From assembly GCA_022510745.1 (NCBI GenBank), contig JAFLSY010000001.1, forward strand, positions 1-64,000: DNA of 64,000 nucleotides, read 5' to 3'. The notes beneath the pieces are model-generated. The model searched no databases, had not been told where the DNA came from, and worked only from the letters and a program-made list of their open reading frames with translations. The stretch comes from Lachnospiraceae bacterium. GTDB taxonomy: Bacteria > Bacillota > Clostridia > Lachnospirales > Lachnospiraceae. A program made the translations under genes and the position numbers. Below are positions 51,285-60,381 of this stretch, in pieces (positions within the stretch are counted from its first letter, which is position 1; each line of letters opens with the position of its first letter).

Positions 51285-52832
51285 ATGGAACAGGAAAAAA
51301 GAAAAAATATGTGGAACGGTGATAATGGGGATGGTACTTATTCCAATCCTATTTTGTATACGGACTATTCGGATCCGGATGTGATACGGGTGGGAGAGGA
51401 CTTTTTTTTAGTCGCATCCTCCTTCTGTAATTCGCCGTCGGTGCCGGTGCTGCATTCCAAGGATTTAGTCAACTGGAAAGTTATCAGTTATGCCATGGAG
51501 CGGCTGCCTTTTGATCATTATGACAAACCCGTGCACGGATGTGGTGCATGGGCGCCTTCCATTCGCTATCATGATGGAGTCTACTATATTTTTATTCCTA
51601 TGCCGGATGAAGGGATTTTCATGGTAAAAAGCAGAAATCCTTTTGAAGGATGGGAGGAGCCCGTTTGCGTGCGGAAAGTGACGGGCTGGATCGATCCCTG
51701 TCCTTTCTGGGATGATGACGGCAGGGCCTATATGGTGACAGCCTTTGCCAGGAGCCGTATCGGGTTTAAGAGTATTCTGCATCTTTCTCCCATAGAACCG
51801 GACTGCAGCGGAGTGCTGGATGACGGGCATCATATCTATGACGGCAGTAAAACCCAGCCTACCATAGAAGGCCCCAAACTATATAAACGCAACGGTTATT
51901 ACTATATTTTTGCTCCTGCGGGCGGGGTAAAACCCGGTTGGCAGACAGTGCTGCGTTCCAAGAATATCTGGGGCCCTTACGAGGAAAAAATTGTTCTGCA
52001 TCAGGGTTCCACACCCATAAACGGCCCCCACCAGGGTGCTTGGGTGGATACGCCTACAGGGGAAGACTGGTTTCTGCATTTTCAGGATGTGGGTAATGCG
52101 GGAAGAATTCTGCATCTGCAGCCCATGCGCTGGGAGAACGACTGGCCGGTCATGGGGGAAAACATAGATGAGCAGGGCTGTGGTGAGCCTGTGCTGCGCT
52201 ATCGAAAGCCGGATGTGGGGGCTGTTTATCCTGCCTGCTCGCCCGAGGATTCCGATTATTTTCAGGACGGCCGTCTGGGGCTGCAGTGGCAGTGGAATGC
52301 CAATTATAAAGAAGAGTGGTACCGGCTGGGAGACGGTAAGCTCACCTTATATGCACAGGATAGGAAGCCGGATACCCAGCTCTGCGACGTCAGCAATCTG
52401 TTACTGCAGAAGTGGCCTGCACCGGAATTCCAAGTTACCTGCAAGCTCTGCCTGACCGGGGCCAAAGAGGGAGACATTCTGGGACTGATTTCTTTAGGCG
52501 GCGTCTATACGGCACTGGCTCTGAAAAAAGAAAACGGAAGGTTTAAGCTGGTGCAGTATACCGGGGAATGGACGAAGCATAACGAAACCTGCAAAATTTT
52601 GGCGGAATCTGATGCAGAAGCACTGCATCTGCGGATGAAAGTAGAGGGGGAAAAAGAGGTTTCTTTCCTTTACAGTACGGACGGTACAGAGTTTATACAG
52701 GCAGGGGATAAGGTTCTTGCAACACCGGGACGCTGGGTGGGTGTAAAGACAGGTTTATTTGCCATTCATGAAGGAGAAGGGGAACCGGGTTTTCTGCAAA
52801 CGGATGCCTTTCTATTTGATCCGCTGCAATGA
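51285..52832 (+). CDS. GH43 glycoside hydrolase with C-terminal beta-sandwich domain
   Basis: A 515-aa intracellular enzyme of the five-bladed GH43 type, with beta-xylosidase or alpha-arabinofuranosidase activity most likely. Blade motifs with the expected acids are visible: YSDPDVIR (base) near residue 30, WIDPCPFWDDDGRAYM (pKa modulator) and IEGPKLYKRNGYYYIF (acid). From about residue 340 a second domain (GLQWQWNANYKEEWYRLGDG) is the beta-xylosidase C-terminal, concanavalin-like sandwich. No signal peptide is present. GGAGG lies 7 bases before the ATG at 51285. It is divergent from mntP and is closed by a terminator. Confidence 0.92.
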   Translation: MEQEKRKNMWNGDNGDGTYSNPILYTDYSDPDVIRVGEDFFLVASSFCNSPSVPVLHSKDLVNWKVISYAMERLPFDHYDKPVHGCGAWAPSIRYHDGVYYIFIPMPDEGIFMVKSRNPFEGWEEPVCVRKVTGWIDPCPFWDDDGRAYMVTAFARSRIGFKSILHLSPIEPDCSGVLDDGHHIYDGSKTQPTIEGPKLYKRNGYYYIFAPAGGVKPGWQTVLRSKNIWGPYEEKIVLHQGSTPINGPHQGAWVDTPTGEDWFLHFQDVGNAGRILHLQPMRWENDWPVMGENIDEQGCGEPVLRYRKPDVGAVYPACSPEDSDYFQDGRLGLQWQWNANYKEEWYRLGDGKLTLYAQDRKPDTQLCDVSNLLLQKWPAPEFQVTCKLCLTGAKEGDILGLISLGGVYTALALKKENGRFKLVQYTGEWTKHNETCKILAESDAEALHLRMKVEGEKEVSFLYSTDGTEFIQAGDKVLATPGRWVGVKTGLFAIHEGEGEPGFLQTDAFLFDPLQ

Positions 52833-52843
52833 TGGAAATACAG

Positions 52844-52878
52844 ATTCCCAAAATGGGACTTCCCATTTTGGGAATTTT
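52844..52878 (+). terminator. Intrinsic terminator after the GH43 gene
   Basis: ATTCCCAAAATGGGA (52844-52858) pairs with TCCCATTTTGGGAAT (52861-52875), then T-rich sequence. Confidence 0.9.
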
Positions 52879-52981
52879 GTAATATAATGAGTAGGTATCA
52901 TCCGATGATGATCTGATTTTCATATACAAATCTTATTTTACCCCATGACAAAGATAAAAATCGAGAGAGGTTTGGAAATTA

Positions 52982-54427
52982 ATGAGAGAAAAGTATGAAT
53001 CTCTGGCATTGGTGGATTTAAAAGAAATTGCCAAGGTCAGGGGAATCAAAGGTGTTTCCACGATGAAAAAAGCAGAAGTAGTGGAAGCGATGCTGGCATT
53101 GGACGAGCAGGAAAAGAAGCAGGCTGCAAAGGCGGACAAGCCGGAGGAGTCAAAAACCGAGCAGCGTCCCGCACAGAGCCAGAGCAGTCAGGGGCAAACC
53201 GGTTCCGGACAGAATGGCTCCGGAGAATACCATGCGCGCACCGGCCCTTCCTTTGACAGAAATGCTGTTTACGATATGTACAGCTTTCCGCCGGAATTGG
53301 ACAGCGGGCAGGAGGCCAACGGTATTTTAGAGGTTATGCCGGATGGGTATGGTTTTATCCGCTGCGCCAACTATATGCCCGGTGAAAATGATGTCTATGT
53401 GGCGCCCAGCCAGATCCGCCGCTTTGGGTTAAAGACCGGAGATGTGCTGGTGGGCAACAAGCGTACCAAGACCCAGCAGGAGAAGTTCAGCGCGCTTCTT
53501 TATATTAAGACCATTAACGGGTATACGACGGAAGAGGCTTGCAGAAGGCGGAATTTTGAAGATATGACGCCCATCTTTCCGGATGAGCGGATCAAGCTGG
53601 AAGTTCCCGGCTCAAGTATTGCCATGCGTGTGATGGATCTGGTCAGCCCAATCGGTAAAGGTCAGAGGGGAATGATCGTATCCCCTCCCAAAGCCGGAAA
53701 GACCACCCTGTTAAAACAGGTTGCCAAGTCCGTACTGCGCAATGAACCCAATATGCATATGCTGATTCTGTTAATAGACGAGCGTCCCGAGGAAGTAACG
53801 GATATCAGGGAGGCGATCGAAGGACCTAATGTGGAGGTAATCTATTCCACTTTTGATGAATTGCCGGAGCATCATAAGAGAGTTTCGGAAATGGTAATTG
53901 AAAGAGCCAAGCGACTGGTGGAGCATGGAATGGATGTGGTGATCCTCTTGGACAGCATTACCCGTCTGACCAGAGCATACAACCAGGTAGTGCCGCCCAG
54001 CGGGCGTACGCTTTCCGGCGGTCTGGATCCGGCAGCCCTGCATATGCCCAAGCGTTTCTTCGGTGCGGCCAGAAATCTGCGAAACGGAGGCAGCCTGACG
54101 ATTTTAGCTACGGCGCTTGTGGATACTGGCTCCAAGATGGACGATGTGGTATACGAGGAATTTAAAGGTACTGGCAATATGGAAATGGTGCTGGATCGTA
54201 AACTCTCCGAAAAACGTATTTTCCCTGCCATTGATCTGCAGAAATCCGGTACCAGACGGGAGGATTTACTCTTAGGCGAGGAAGAACTGGAGGCCATCAA
54301 TATTATGCGTAAAGCTTTAAACGGCATGAAAGCGGATGAGGCGGCGGACCGCATTTTGGATATGTTTTCCAGAACCCGCAGTAATGTGGAATTTGTAAAT
54401 ACAGTGAAAAAAATGAAGTTTATTTAA
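52982..54427 (+). CDS. rho: Transcription termination factor Rho
   Basis: A hexameric RNA-dependent helicase that ends transcription. The 481-aa protein has the N-terminal Rho-N helices (LALVDLKEIAKVRGIKGVST), a Gln/Ser/Gly-rich linker (residues ~50-85) that is an insertion relative to E. coli, the RNA-binding cold-shock-like domain (GILEVMPDGYGFIRC), and the ATPase with Walker A SPPKAGKTT, Walker B MLILLIDERPEE and the SLTRLTRAYN-type Q and R loops. rpmE follows after ~115 bases, the usual order in clostridia. Confidence 0.97.
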   Translation: MREKYESLALVDLKEIAKVRGIKGVSTMKKAEVVEAMLALDEQEKKQAAKADKPEESKTEQRPAQSQSSQGQTGSGQNGSGEYHARTGPSFDRNAVYDMYSFPPELDSGQEANGILEVMPDGYGFIRCANYMPGENDVYVAPSQIRRFGLKTGDVLVGNKRTKTQQEKFSALLYIKTINGYTTEEACRRRNFEDMTPIFPDERIKLEVPGSSIAMRVMDLVSPIGKGQRGMIVSPPKAGKTTLLKQVAKSVLRNEPNMHMLILLIDERPEEVTDIREAIEGPNVEVIYSTFDELPEHHKRVSEMVIERAKRLVEHGMDVVILLDSITRLTRAYNQVVPPSGRTLSGGLDPAALHMPKRFFGAARNLRNGGSLTILATALVDTGSKMDDVVYEEFKGTGNMEMVLDRKLSEKRIFPAIDLQKSGTRREDLLLGEEELEAINIMRKALNGMKADEAADRILDMFSRTRSNVEFVNTVKKMKFI

Positions 54428-54434
54428 AAAAGAC

Positions 54435-54463
54435 TTGCATAATGCCGCTTTGCATGGTACAAT
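54435..54463 (+). promoter_or_regulatory. Promoter of rpmE
   Basis: TTGCAT (54435-54440), 17 bases, TACAAT (54458-54463), directly after the rho stop codon. Confidence 0.75.
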
Positions 54464-54542
54464 AACAACGCTGTTTGTGGTTGCATAAGCAGTGCGGATG
54501 AGAACAATTATAAGTTGAGATGAATATAGAGAGGTGAAAAAG

Positions 54543-54749
54543 ATGAAAGAAGGAATCCATCCCGAGTATTACCAGGCAACCGTTACCTGTAACTGTGGCA
54601 ACACTTTTGTAACCGGTTCCACCAAACCTGAAATCCACGTAGAAGTCTGCTCAAAATGCCATTCATTCTATACCGGCCAGCAGAAGACTGCAAGAGCTGA
54701 CGGTCGTATTGATAAGTTCAATAAGAAATACGGTGTGGAAAGCAAGTAG
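54543..54749 (+). CDS. rpmE: 50S ribosomal protein L31, zinc type
   Basis: A 68-aa ribosomal protein. It keeps four Cys (C16 and C18 in CNCGN, C36 and C39 in CSKCH), so it is the zinc-binding form; many bacteria also hold a Cys-free copy used when zinc is scarce, not seen here. The ATG at 54543 has GAGGTG 6 bases upstream; an in-frame GTG at 54534 lies inside that site. It has its own promoter and terminator. Confidence 0.96.
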   Translation: MKEGIHPEYYQATVTCNCGNTFVTGSTKPEIHVEVCSKCHSFYTGQQKTARADGRIDKFNKKYGVESK

Positions 54750-54770
54750 TTTTTCCGTAAATATGATTTC

Positions 54771-54802
54771 TAAAAGGTTGAGGTGCATATCTCAACCTTT
54801 TA
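54771..54802 (+). terminator. Intrinsic terminator after rpmE
   Basis: TAAAAGGTTGAG (54771-54782) pairs with CTCAACCTTTTA (54791-54802) around an 8-base loop. Confidence 0.88.
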
Positions 54803-54831
54803 TGGTTTAGGCGAAAGGAAAAAACAGAGGT

Positions 54832-55824
54832 ATGGCAAAGAAAAAAGGCCACTATTCCGGTATCGGCGGTCAGGCGGTGCTGGAAGGCGTCATGATGAAG
54901 AATAACGAGAAGTATGCCGTCGCGGTCAGAAAGCCCGACGGCGAAATTGAAGTGGAACTGGAAAATTATCAAGGAGTGGTACACGATAGTTTTTTTAAGA
55001 AGGTTCCCTTTGTAAGGGGTGTCTTTAATTTTGTGGATTCTCTGGTTCTGGGCACCAAATGTCTGAATTACTCCGCAAGTTTTTACGAAGATGAGGATGC
55101 GAAGGATACGACAGCCGACAAAGTGCTGGATAAAGTGAGCGGCGGCAACGGGGAAAAGGTTCTTACAGCTTTTGTTATGTTTTTTTCCGTTGCGCTGGCA
55201 ATCTGTATTTTTATTTTACTGCCTTACTTTATCACTTCGTTTTTAAAGGACTATGTACGCAGCGATGTACTGATGGCGATCATTGAAGGCGTGATCCGTA
55301 TTGTCATTTTCCTGCTGTATGTGCTTTGTATCGCGGCAATGAAGGATATTAAGCGCCTCTATATGTACCATGGCGCGGAGCATAAATGTATCAACTGTCT
55401 GGAGAGAGGAAAGCCGCTTACGGTGCGTAATGCCATGCGCAGTTCTAGATTACACAAACGCTGCGGCACCAGCTTTCTGTTCTTCGTCATGTTTATAAGT
55501 ATTATCCTATTCTTCTTTATCCGGGTGGATCATCCGGCGCTTCGGGTATTGCTGCGCATTCTGCTCATACCGGTGGTGGCGGGCATTTCCTATGAACTGA
55601 TTCGTCTTGCCGGCAGAAGCGAGAATATTTTTGTCAGAATTTTATCCGCACCGGGTATGCTGATTCAGCGCCTGACCACAAAGGAACCCACTAAGGATAT
55701 GGTAGAGGTGGCCATTGCGTCGGTGGAGGCGGTTTTCGACTGGAGAAAGTACTTGGCCGAAGAATTTGGGTATTTGGAAGAAGCTGCGGATGAGCGGGAG
55801 ACTCCTGAGGCGGAAAAGGAATGA
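54832..55824 (+). CDS. DUF1385 membrane protein
   Basis: A 330-aa protein with the DUF1385 hallmarks: the N-terminal GIGGQAVLEGVMMKN and FVRGVFNFVDSLVLG, several membrane helices (FVMFFSVALAICIFILLPYF, then VIRIVIFLLYVLCIAAM) and the conserved YHGAEHKCINCLE and LHKRCGTSFLFFVMFI motifs with Cys and His that could bind a metal. The function is unknown. It is conserved next to prmC-prfA in Bacillota and lies 4 bases before prmC here. Confidence 0.92.
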   Translation: MAKKKGHYSGIGGQAVLEGVMMKNNEKYAVAVRKPDGEIEVELENYQGVVHDSFFKKVPFVRGVFNFVDSLVLGTKCLNYSASFYEDEDAKDTTADKVLDKVSGGNGEKVLTAFVMFFSVALAICIFILLPYFITSFLKDYVRSDVLMAIIEGVIRIVIFLLYVLCIAAMKDIKRLYMYHGAEHKCINCLERGKPLTVRNAMRSSRLHKRCGTSFLFFVMFISIILFFFIRVDHPALRVLLRILLIPVVAGISYELIRLAGRSENIFVRILSAPGMLIQRLTTKEPTKDMVEVAIASVEAVFDWRKYLAEEFGYLEEAADERETPEAEKE

Positions 55825-55828
55825 GTGC

Positions 55829-56677
55829 ATGGATTATCGGGCATGTTATGAGGAAGGCTGCGTAAAATTAAAAGCGGCGGGTGTACCGGATTTTGAAACC
55901 GATACGAGACTGCTGTTAGAGCATGTCTGCCATACCGATTTTCATACATTGCTGGTTCACGGTGACAGGCCGGTTTCCGAAAAAGAACGCACCGACTTTT
56001 TTTTGTTGCTGGCAGGAAGAGAAAAACGGGTTCCTCTGCAGCAGCTGACGGGAGAGCAGTTTTTCTGCGGACTTTCCTTTTTGGTGAACGAGCATGTGCT
56101 GATTCCCAGACAGGATACAGAAATATTGGTGGAAGAAGCAGCGAAACGCCTGCGGCCCGGTATGAGACTGTTAGATATGTGCACCGGTTCCGGCTGTATT
56201 TTAATCAGCCTGCTTGTCATGCAAGAGGGTGTGCAGGGAGTGGGTGCGGATATTTCCAAGGAGGCGCTGAAAGTAGCGGCTGAGAACGGCCGACGTCTGC
56301 TGCAGGAAAACAATCAACCCAGATGGTATCTGGGAAATCTGTTTGATGCTTTGCCTGCGGATGAAAAAGGATTTGATATGGTGGTTTCCAACCCTCCCTA
56401 TATTCCCGGCGGGGAAATAGAGGAGCTGATGCCGGAGGTAAGGGTATATGAGCCCAGAGAGGCCCTGGATGGAAGCGAGGATGGGCTTTTGTTCTATCGC
56501 AGAATCTTAGAGGAGAGCGCAAACTTCTTAAAGAGGGAGGGCTGGCTGCTTTTTGAGATCGGCTGCAAACAGGGGGAAGCCGTAGAGGCGTTATTTAAGG
56601 CGGCTGGTTTTGCAGAAATTAATATAATAAAGGACTATGCGGGAAAAAACCGCGTGGTGCTTGGAAAAAAGAGATAG
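55829..56677 (+). CDS. prmC: Peptide chain release factor glutamine methyltransferase
   Basis: Methylates the Gln of the GGQ motif in release factors with S-adenosylmethionine. The 282-aa protein has the helical N-domain and the Rossmann core with [15 protein letters not shown] and NPPY at residues 188-191 ([16 protein letters not shown]), then [14 protein letters not shown]. Its substrate gene prfA starts 10 bases downstream, whose GGQ is intact. I chose the ATG at 55829, 4 bases after the DUF1385 stop. Confidence 0.95.
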   Translation: MDYRACYEEGCVKLKAAGVPDFETDTRLLLEHVCHTDFHTLLVHGDRPVSEKERTDFFLLLAGREKRVPLQQLTGEQFFCGLSFLVNEHVLIPRQDTEILVEEAAKRLRPGMRLLDMCTGSGCILISLLVMQEGVQGVGADISKEALKVAAENGRRLLQENNQPRWYLGNLFDALPADEKGFDMVVSNPPYIPGGEIEELMPEVRVYEPREALDGSEDGLLFYRRILEESANFLKREGWLLFEIGCKQGEAVEALFKAAGFAEINIIKDYAGKNRVVLGKKR

Positions 56678-56687
56678 AGGTAGAAAG

Positions 56688-57764
56688 ATGTTTGATAAGC
56701 TGGATGATTTGTTAAGGCGTTATGAGGAGATTGTGAATGAACTGCACGAGCCGGATGTGGTAAACGACCAGAACCGTTTCCGCAGTCTGATGAAGGAGCA
56801 GAGCGATCTGACCCCTCTGGTGGACGCCTATACCGAGTATAAAAAGTGTAAGCAGGATGTCGAGGATTCCCTTGTGATGCTGGAAGAGGAAAGTGACGAG
56901 GAAATGAGAGAAATGCTCAAAGAGGAGCTTGTTTTTTCCAAAAAGCGCATCGAAGAGCTGGAGCAGCAGTTGAAGATTCTGCTTCTTCCCAAAGACCCTA
57001 ATGATGATAAAAACGTGGTGGTTGAAATCCGTGCCGGTGCGGGCGGGGACGAATCTGCTTTGTTTGCAGCGGAGATCTATCGTATGTATGTCCACTATGC
57101 GGAGGGGCAGCGCTGGAAGGTAGAGACCGTCAGTGTGGACGAAATCGGCATTGGCGGCATGAAGGAAGTCACTTTCATGGTCAGCGGACAGGGAGCTTAT
57201 TCCAAATTAAAATACGAGAGCGGTGTGCACCGGGTACAGCGCGTGCCGGAGACCGAGTCCGGCGGACGTATTCATACTTCCACCATTACGGTAGCGGTAA
57301 TGCCCGAGGCGGAAGAGGTGGATGTGGTGATAGACGAAAAGGATATCCGTATAGATGTAATGCGTGCTTCCGGAAACGGCGGACAGTGCGTCAATACTAC
57401 GGATTCCGCGGTGCGTCTTACGCACTATCCTACGGGTATCGTAGTGTACAGCCAGACCGAGAAATCCCAGCTTCAAAATAAGGCTAAGGCATTTGCCCTG
57501 CTGCGCGCAAAACTCTATGATATAGAACAGCAGAAAGCCCATGACGCAGAGGCCGAGCTGCGCCGCAGTCAGGTGGGGACGGGCGACCGCTCCGAAAAGA
57601 TCCGTACCTACAATTTCCCTCAGGGACGTGTGACGGACCATCGCATCGGCCTTACTCTTTACAAGCTGGATAAGGTGATGAACGGGGACATTCAGGAAAT
57701 TGTGGATGCCTGCATAGCGGCGGACCAGGCAGCGAAGCTGAGTAAAATGAACGAGAGTGCATAG
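56688..57764 (+). CDS. prfA: Peptide chain release factor 1
   Basis: Recognises UAA and UAG and releases the peptide. The 358-aa protein has the codon-reading P-x-T motif (PET in [18 protein letters not shown]) and the catalytic GGQ at residues 231-233 ([17 protein letters not shown]). The N-terminal helical domain and the C-terminal [15 protein letters not shown] are typical. The ATG at 56688 has GAGG 7 bases upstream. It is cotranscribed with prmC. Confidence 0.97.
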   Translation: MFDKLDDLLRRYEEIVNELHEPDVVNDQNRFRSLMKEQSDLTPLVDAYTEYKKCKQDVEDSLVMLEEESDEEMREMLKEELVFSKKRIEELEQQLKILLLPKDPNDDKNVVVEIRAGAGGDESALFAAEIYRMYVHYAEGQRWKVETVSVDEIGIGGMKEVTFMVSGQGAYSKLKYESGVHRVQRVPETESGGRIHTSTITVAVMPEAEEVDVVIDEKDIRIDVMRASGNGGQCVNTTDSAVRLTHYPTGIVVYSQTEKSQLQNKAKAFALLRAKLYDIEQQKAHDAEAELRRSQVGTGDRSEKIRTYNFPQGRVTDHRIGLTLYKLDKVMNGDIQEIVDACIAADQAAKLSKMNESA

Positions 57765-57775
57765 GGTGAGGAAGT

Positions 57776-58246
57776 ATGACGATCAGAAGAGCGCAGGAGA
57801 AAGATATGGAAGGCATCAACAGACTGCTTCTACAGGTCTGTATGGTGCATCATGAAGGCCGACCCGATTTGTTCCGGGCCGGGGCCAGGAAATATACGGA
57901 CGAAGAATTAAAGCAGATCATTCATGATGATAAAAGGCCTATTTTTGTGGCAGTGGATGAGAAAGAAGAGCTGTTGGGTTACGCATTTTGTATGTTCCAA
58001 AAGCATGAGGACAGCCATGCCTTTACGGATATAACCACACTCTATATTGATGATCTGTGCGTGGATGAAGTCCTTAGGGGACAGCATGTAGGGAAGAATC
58101 TCTACGAGCATGTTTTAGGGTTTGCAAAGGAGCAGGGCTGCTATAATGTGACCTTAAATGTATGGTGCTGCAATGAAAGCGCCATGAGGTTCTATGAAGC
58201 CTGCGGATTGAAGCAGCAAAAGATAGGTATGGAAGTGATTTTATAA
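57776..58246 (+). CDS. GNAT-family N-acetyltransferase
   Basis: A 156-aa GNAT enzyme using acetyl-CoA. The acetyl-CoA loop lies in CVDEVLRGQHVGKNLYEHVL (R/Q-x-x-G-x-G/A variant) and the motif B strand in NVTLNVWCCNESAMRFYEAC. The substrate is unknown. It follows prfA by 11 bases and its stop abuts the MATE gene, so it is likely in the same transcript. Confidence 0.92.
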   Translation: MTIRRAQEKDMEGINRLLLQVCMVHHEGRPDLFRAGARKYTDEELKQIIHDDKRPIFVAVDEKEELLGYAFCMFQKHEDSHAFTDITTLYIDDLCVDEVLRGQHVGKNLYEHVLGFAKEQGCYNVTLNVWCCNESAMRFYEACGLKQQKIGMEVIL

Positions 58247-59629
58247 ATGGCGGAGATTGCAGTGGAAGAGAAGAATCGTCTTTCGGATGATTTCACTCAG
58301 GGCAGTATTCTTGGAAAGCTGATAAAATTTATGCTGCCCATTCTGGGAGCGTTGATCTTACAGGCCATGTACGGTGCGGTAGACTTGTTGGTGGTAGGCC
58401 GATTCGGAACGGACACAGGAATTTCCGCCGTGGCTACAGGCAGCAATATCATCAATCTGGTGACCTTTGTGATCACGGCGCTGACCATGGGTGTGACCGT
58501 CCTGATCAGTAAATATTTGGGAGAAAAAAAGCAGGAGAGAATCGGTGGTGTGATCGGTTCGGCCATCTGCTTTTTTGGTATGTTTACCATAGCAGCCATG
58601 TTGTTGCTGCTTTTTGGAGCTCCTGTTTTTGCAGGATGGCTCAATGCCCCGTCGGAGGCCTTTGCCCTAACTGTGCAATACGTGAGAATCTGCGGAGTGG
58701 GCATTGTTTTTGTAGTCGCTTATAATGTGATCAGCGGCATATTCAGAGGGTTGGGAAATTCCAGACTGCCACTGTTATTTGTAGCAATTGCCTGTGTGGT
58801 AAATATTATCGGGGATCTGCTTTTTATAGCCGTGTTTCAAATGAACGTAGCCGGGGCGGCGTTTGCTACCATACTGGCACAGGCAGTCAGCGTGGTACTG
58901 TCCCTGTTTATTATTGCAAGACAGAATCTGCCGTTTACTTTTTCTAAAAAGGACCTTCGTTTTAACGGAGAAGTGTTCATTTTTTTGAAATTGGGTATTC
59001 CCTTGGCGCTGCAGGAAATGCTGACAAATATTTCCTTTTTGATTCTCTGTGCCATCGTAAACAACATCAGCTTAGAAGCTTCCTCAGGTTACGGCATAGC
59101 CCAAAAGGTGATTTCCTTTGTCATGCTCATACCATCCGCCCTGATGCAGTCCATGTCAGCCTTTGTGGCGCAGAATGTGGGGGCGGGGAAGGAAAAGCGG
59201 GCCAGAAAAGCCATGTTTACAGGAATGGCACTGGGGGCGTGCGTCGGTATTTTTATTACCCTGATCGCTTTTTTCAGAGGGGACATTCCTTCCGCTCTAT
59301 TTACACCCAATGAGGCCTATATTTTAAGATCGGCGGAATATTTAAAAGGATTTGCCATAGAAGCGGTGCTGACCTGTGTGGTATTCAGTTACATCGGTTA
59401 TTTTAATGGGCACGGTATGTCCCTGCCGGTCATGCTGCAGGGAATTTCGGCATCTTTTCTAGTCAGGGTTCCCCTATCTTATATATTCAGTTTAAAGGAA
59501 AACGCCAGTTTGTTTGAAATCGGGCTGGCGGTACCCGCGGCCTCCGTCTACGGTATTGTATTCTTTACAGTTTGTTATATCTGGTATATCAGAAAAAGCC
59601 GGGGCCCAGAGAAAAGAGGAAATATATGA
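58247..59629 (+). CDS. MATE-family efflux transporter
   Basis: A 460-aa protein with about twelve membrane helices in two similar halves; the first begins GKLIKFMLPILGALILQAMY, the second KLGIPLALQEMLTNISFLIL. MATE carriers export drugs and metabolites with Na+ or H+. The ATG comes directly after the GNAT stop codon, and its stop overlaps the larB start by 4 bases. Confidence 0.93.
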   Translation: MAEIAVEEKNRLSDDFTQGSILGKLIKFMLPILGALILQAMYGAVDLLVVGRFGTDTGISAVATGSNIINLVTFVITALTMGVTVLISKYLGEKKQERIGGVIGSAICFFGMFTIAAMLLLLFGAPVFAGWLNAPSEAFALTVQYVRICGVGIVFVVAYNVISGIFRGLGNSRLPLLFVAIACVVNIIGDLLFIAVFQMNVAGAAFATILAQAVSVVLSLFIIARQNLPFTFSKKDLRFNGEVFIFLKLGIPLALQEMLTNISFLILCAIVNNISLEASSGYGIAQKVISFVMLIPSALMQSMSAFVAQNVGAGKEKRARKAMFTGMALGACVGIFITLIAFFRGDIPSALFTPNEAYILRSAEYLKGFAIEAVLTCVVFSYIGYFNGHGMSLPVMLQGISASFLVRVPLSYIFSLKENASLFEIGLAVPAASVYGIVFFTVCYIWYIRKSRGPEKRGNI

Positions 59630-60381
59630 ATAAACAGGATTTGGAACAGTTACTGAATGAAGTGGCAGCAGGACGTGTGGCACCCGCAGAGGCGCTTTTG
59701 CAGCTGCGAACAGAGCCCTATAAGGATTTGGGTTTTGCCAAAGTGGATACCCACAGGGGTATCCGTCAGGGAATGGCGGAAGTCATTTACGGAGCGGGCA
59801 AGACCAAGGAGCAGATTTTGCAGATAACGTTAGCGATGCGGGCGGAATCTGAAAAAACGGTGCTGATTACCCGTATGGCACCGGAGGCGGCTGCTTATGT
59901 GGCGGAAAGCCTGCCCCTGTCCTATGATGAACTCTCGAAGATCGGTATCGTGGGAGAATTGCCGGGGAAGGACGGTATCGGCAAAATCGTGGTAGCCACG
60001 GGAGGCACCAGCGATCTGCCGGTAGCGGAGGAAGCTGCCAAAACAGCTGAGGTATACGGCAACGAGGTGATCAGGCTCTATGACGTGGGCGTGGCCGGAC
60101 TGCACAGAATGATGGATCATCTGGACGAGATCATGAGCGCCAGAGTGATCGTGGCAGTAGCGGGGATGGAAGGAGCCCTTGCCAGCGTGTTAGGCGGGCT
60201 GGTGGACTGTCCGGTCATCGCGGTACCCACCAGTGTGGGCTACGGCGCTAATTTTGGCGGACTCTCCGCGTTGTTATCCATGTTAAACTCCTGTGCCAGC
60301 GGCGTGAGTGTTGTCAATATTGACAACGGATTCGGAGCCGGTTATTTGGCCAGTATGATCAATCATATGGAGGGAAAATAA
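59626..60381 (+). CDS. larB: Nickel-pincer cofactor carboxylase/hydrolase LarB
   Basis: LarB carboxylates and hydrolyses nicotinic acid adenine dinucleotide to start synthesis of the nickel-pincer nucleotide of lactate racemase. The 251-aa protein has the PurE-like core at its C-terminus (KIVVATGGTSDLPVAEEAA, VAGMEGALASVLGGLVDCPV, AVPTSVGYGANFGGLSALLS). The N-terminal DLGFAKVDTHRGIRQGMAEV is typical. larC follows with no gap. larA and larE are not in the window. Confidence 0.94.
   Translation: MNKQDLEQLLNEVAAGRVAPAEALLQLRTEPYKDLGFAKVDTHRGIRQGMAEVIYGAGKTKEQILQITLAMRAESEKTVLITRMAPEAAAYVAESLPLSYDELSKIGIVGELPGKDGIGKIVVATGGTSDLPVAEEAAKTAEVYGNEVIRLYDVGVAGLHRMMDHLDEIMSARVIVAVAGMEGALASVLGGLVDCPVIAVPTSVGYGANFGGLSALLSMLNSCASGVSVVNIDNGFGAGYLASMINHMEGK

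Noticed and set aside
56688..57764. RF1 codon-reading motif PET instead of PAT
   Set aside because: The family motif is P-x-T with a variable middle residue; this is ordinary variation.
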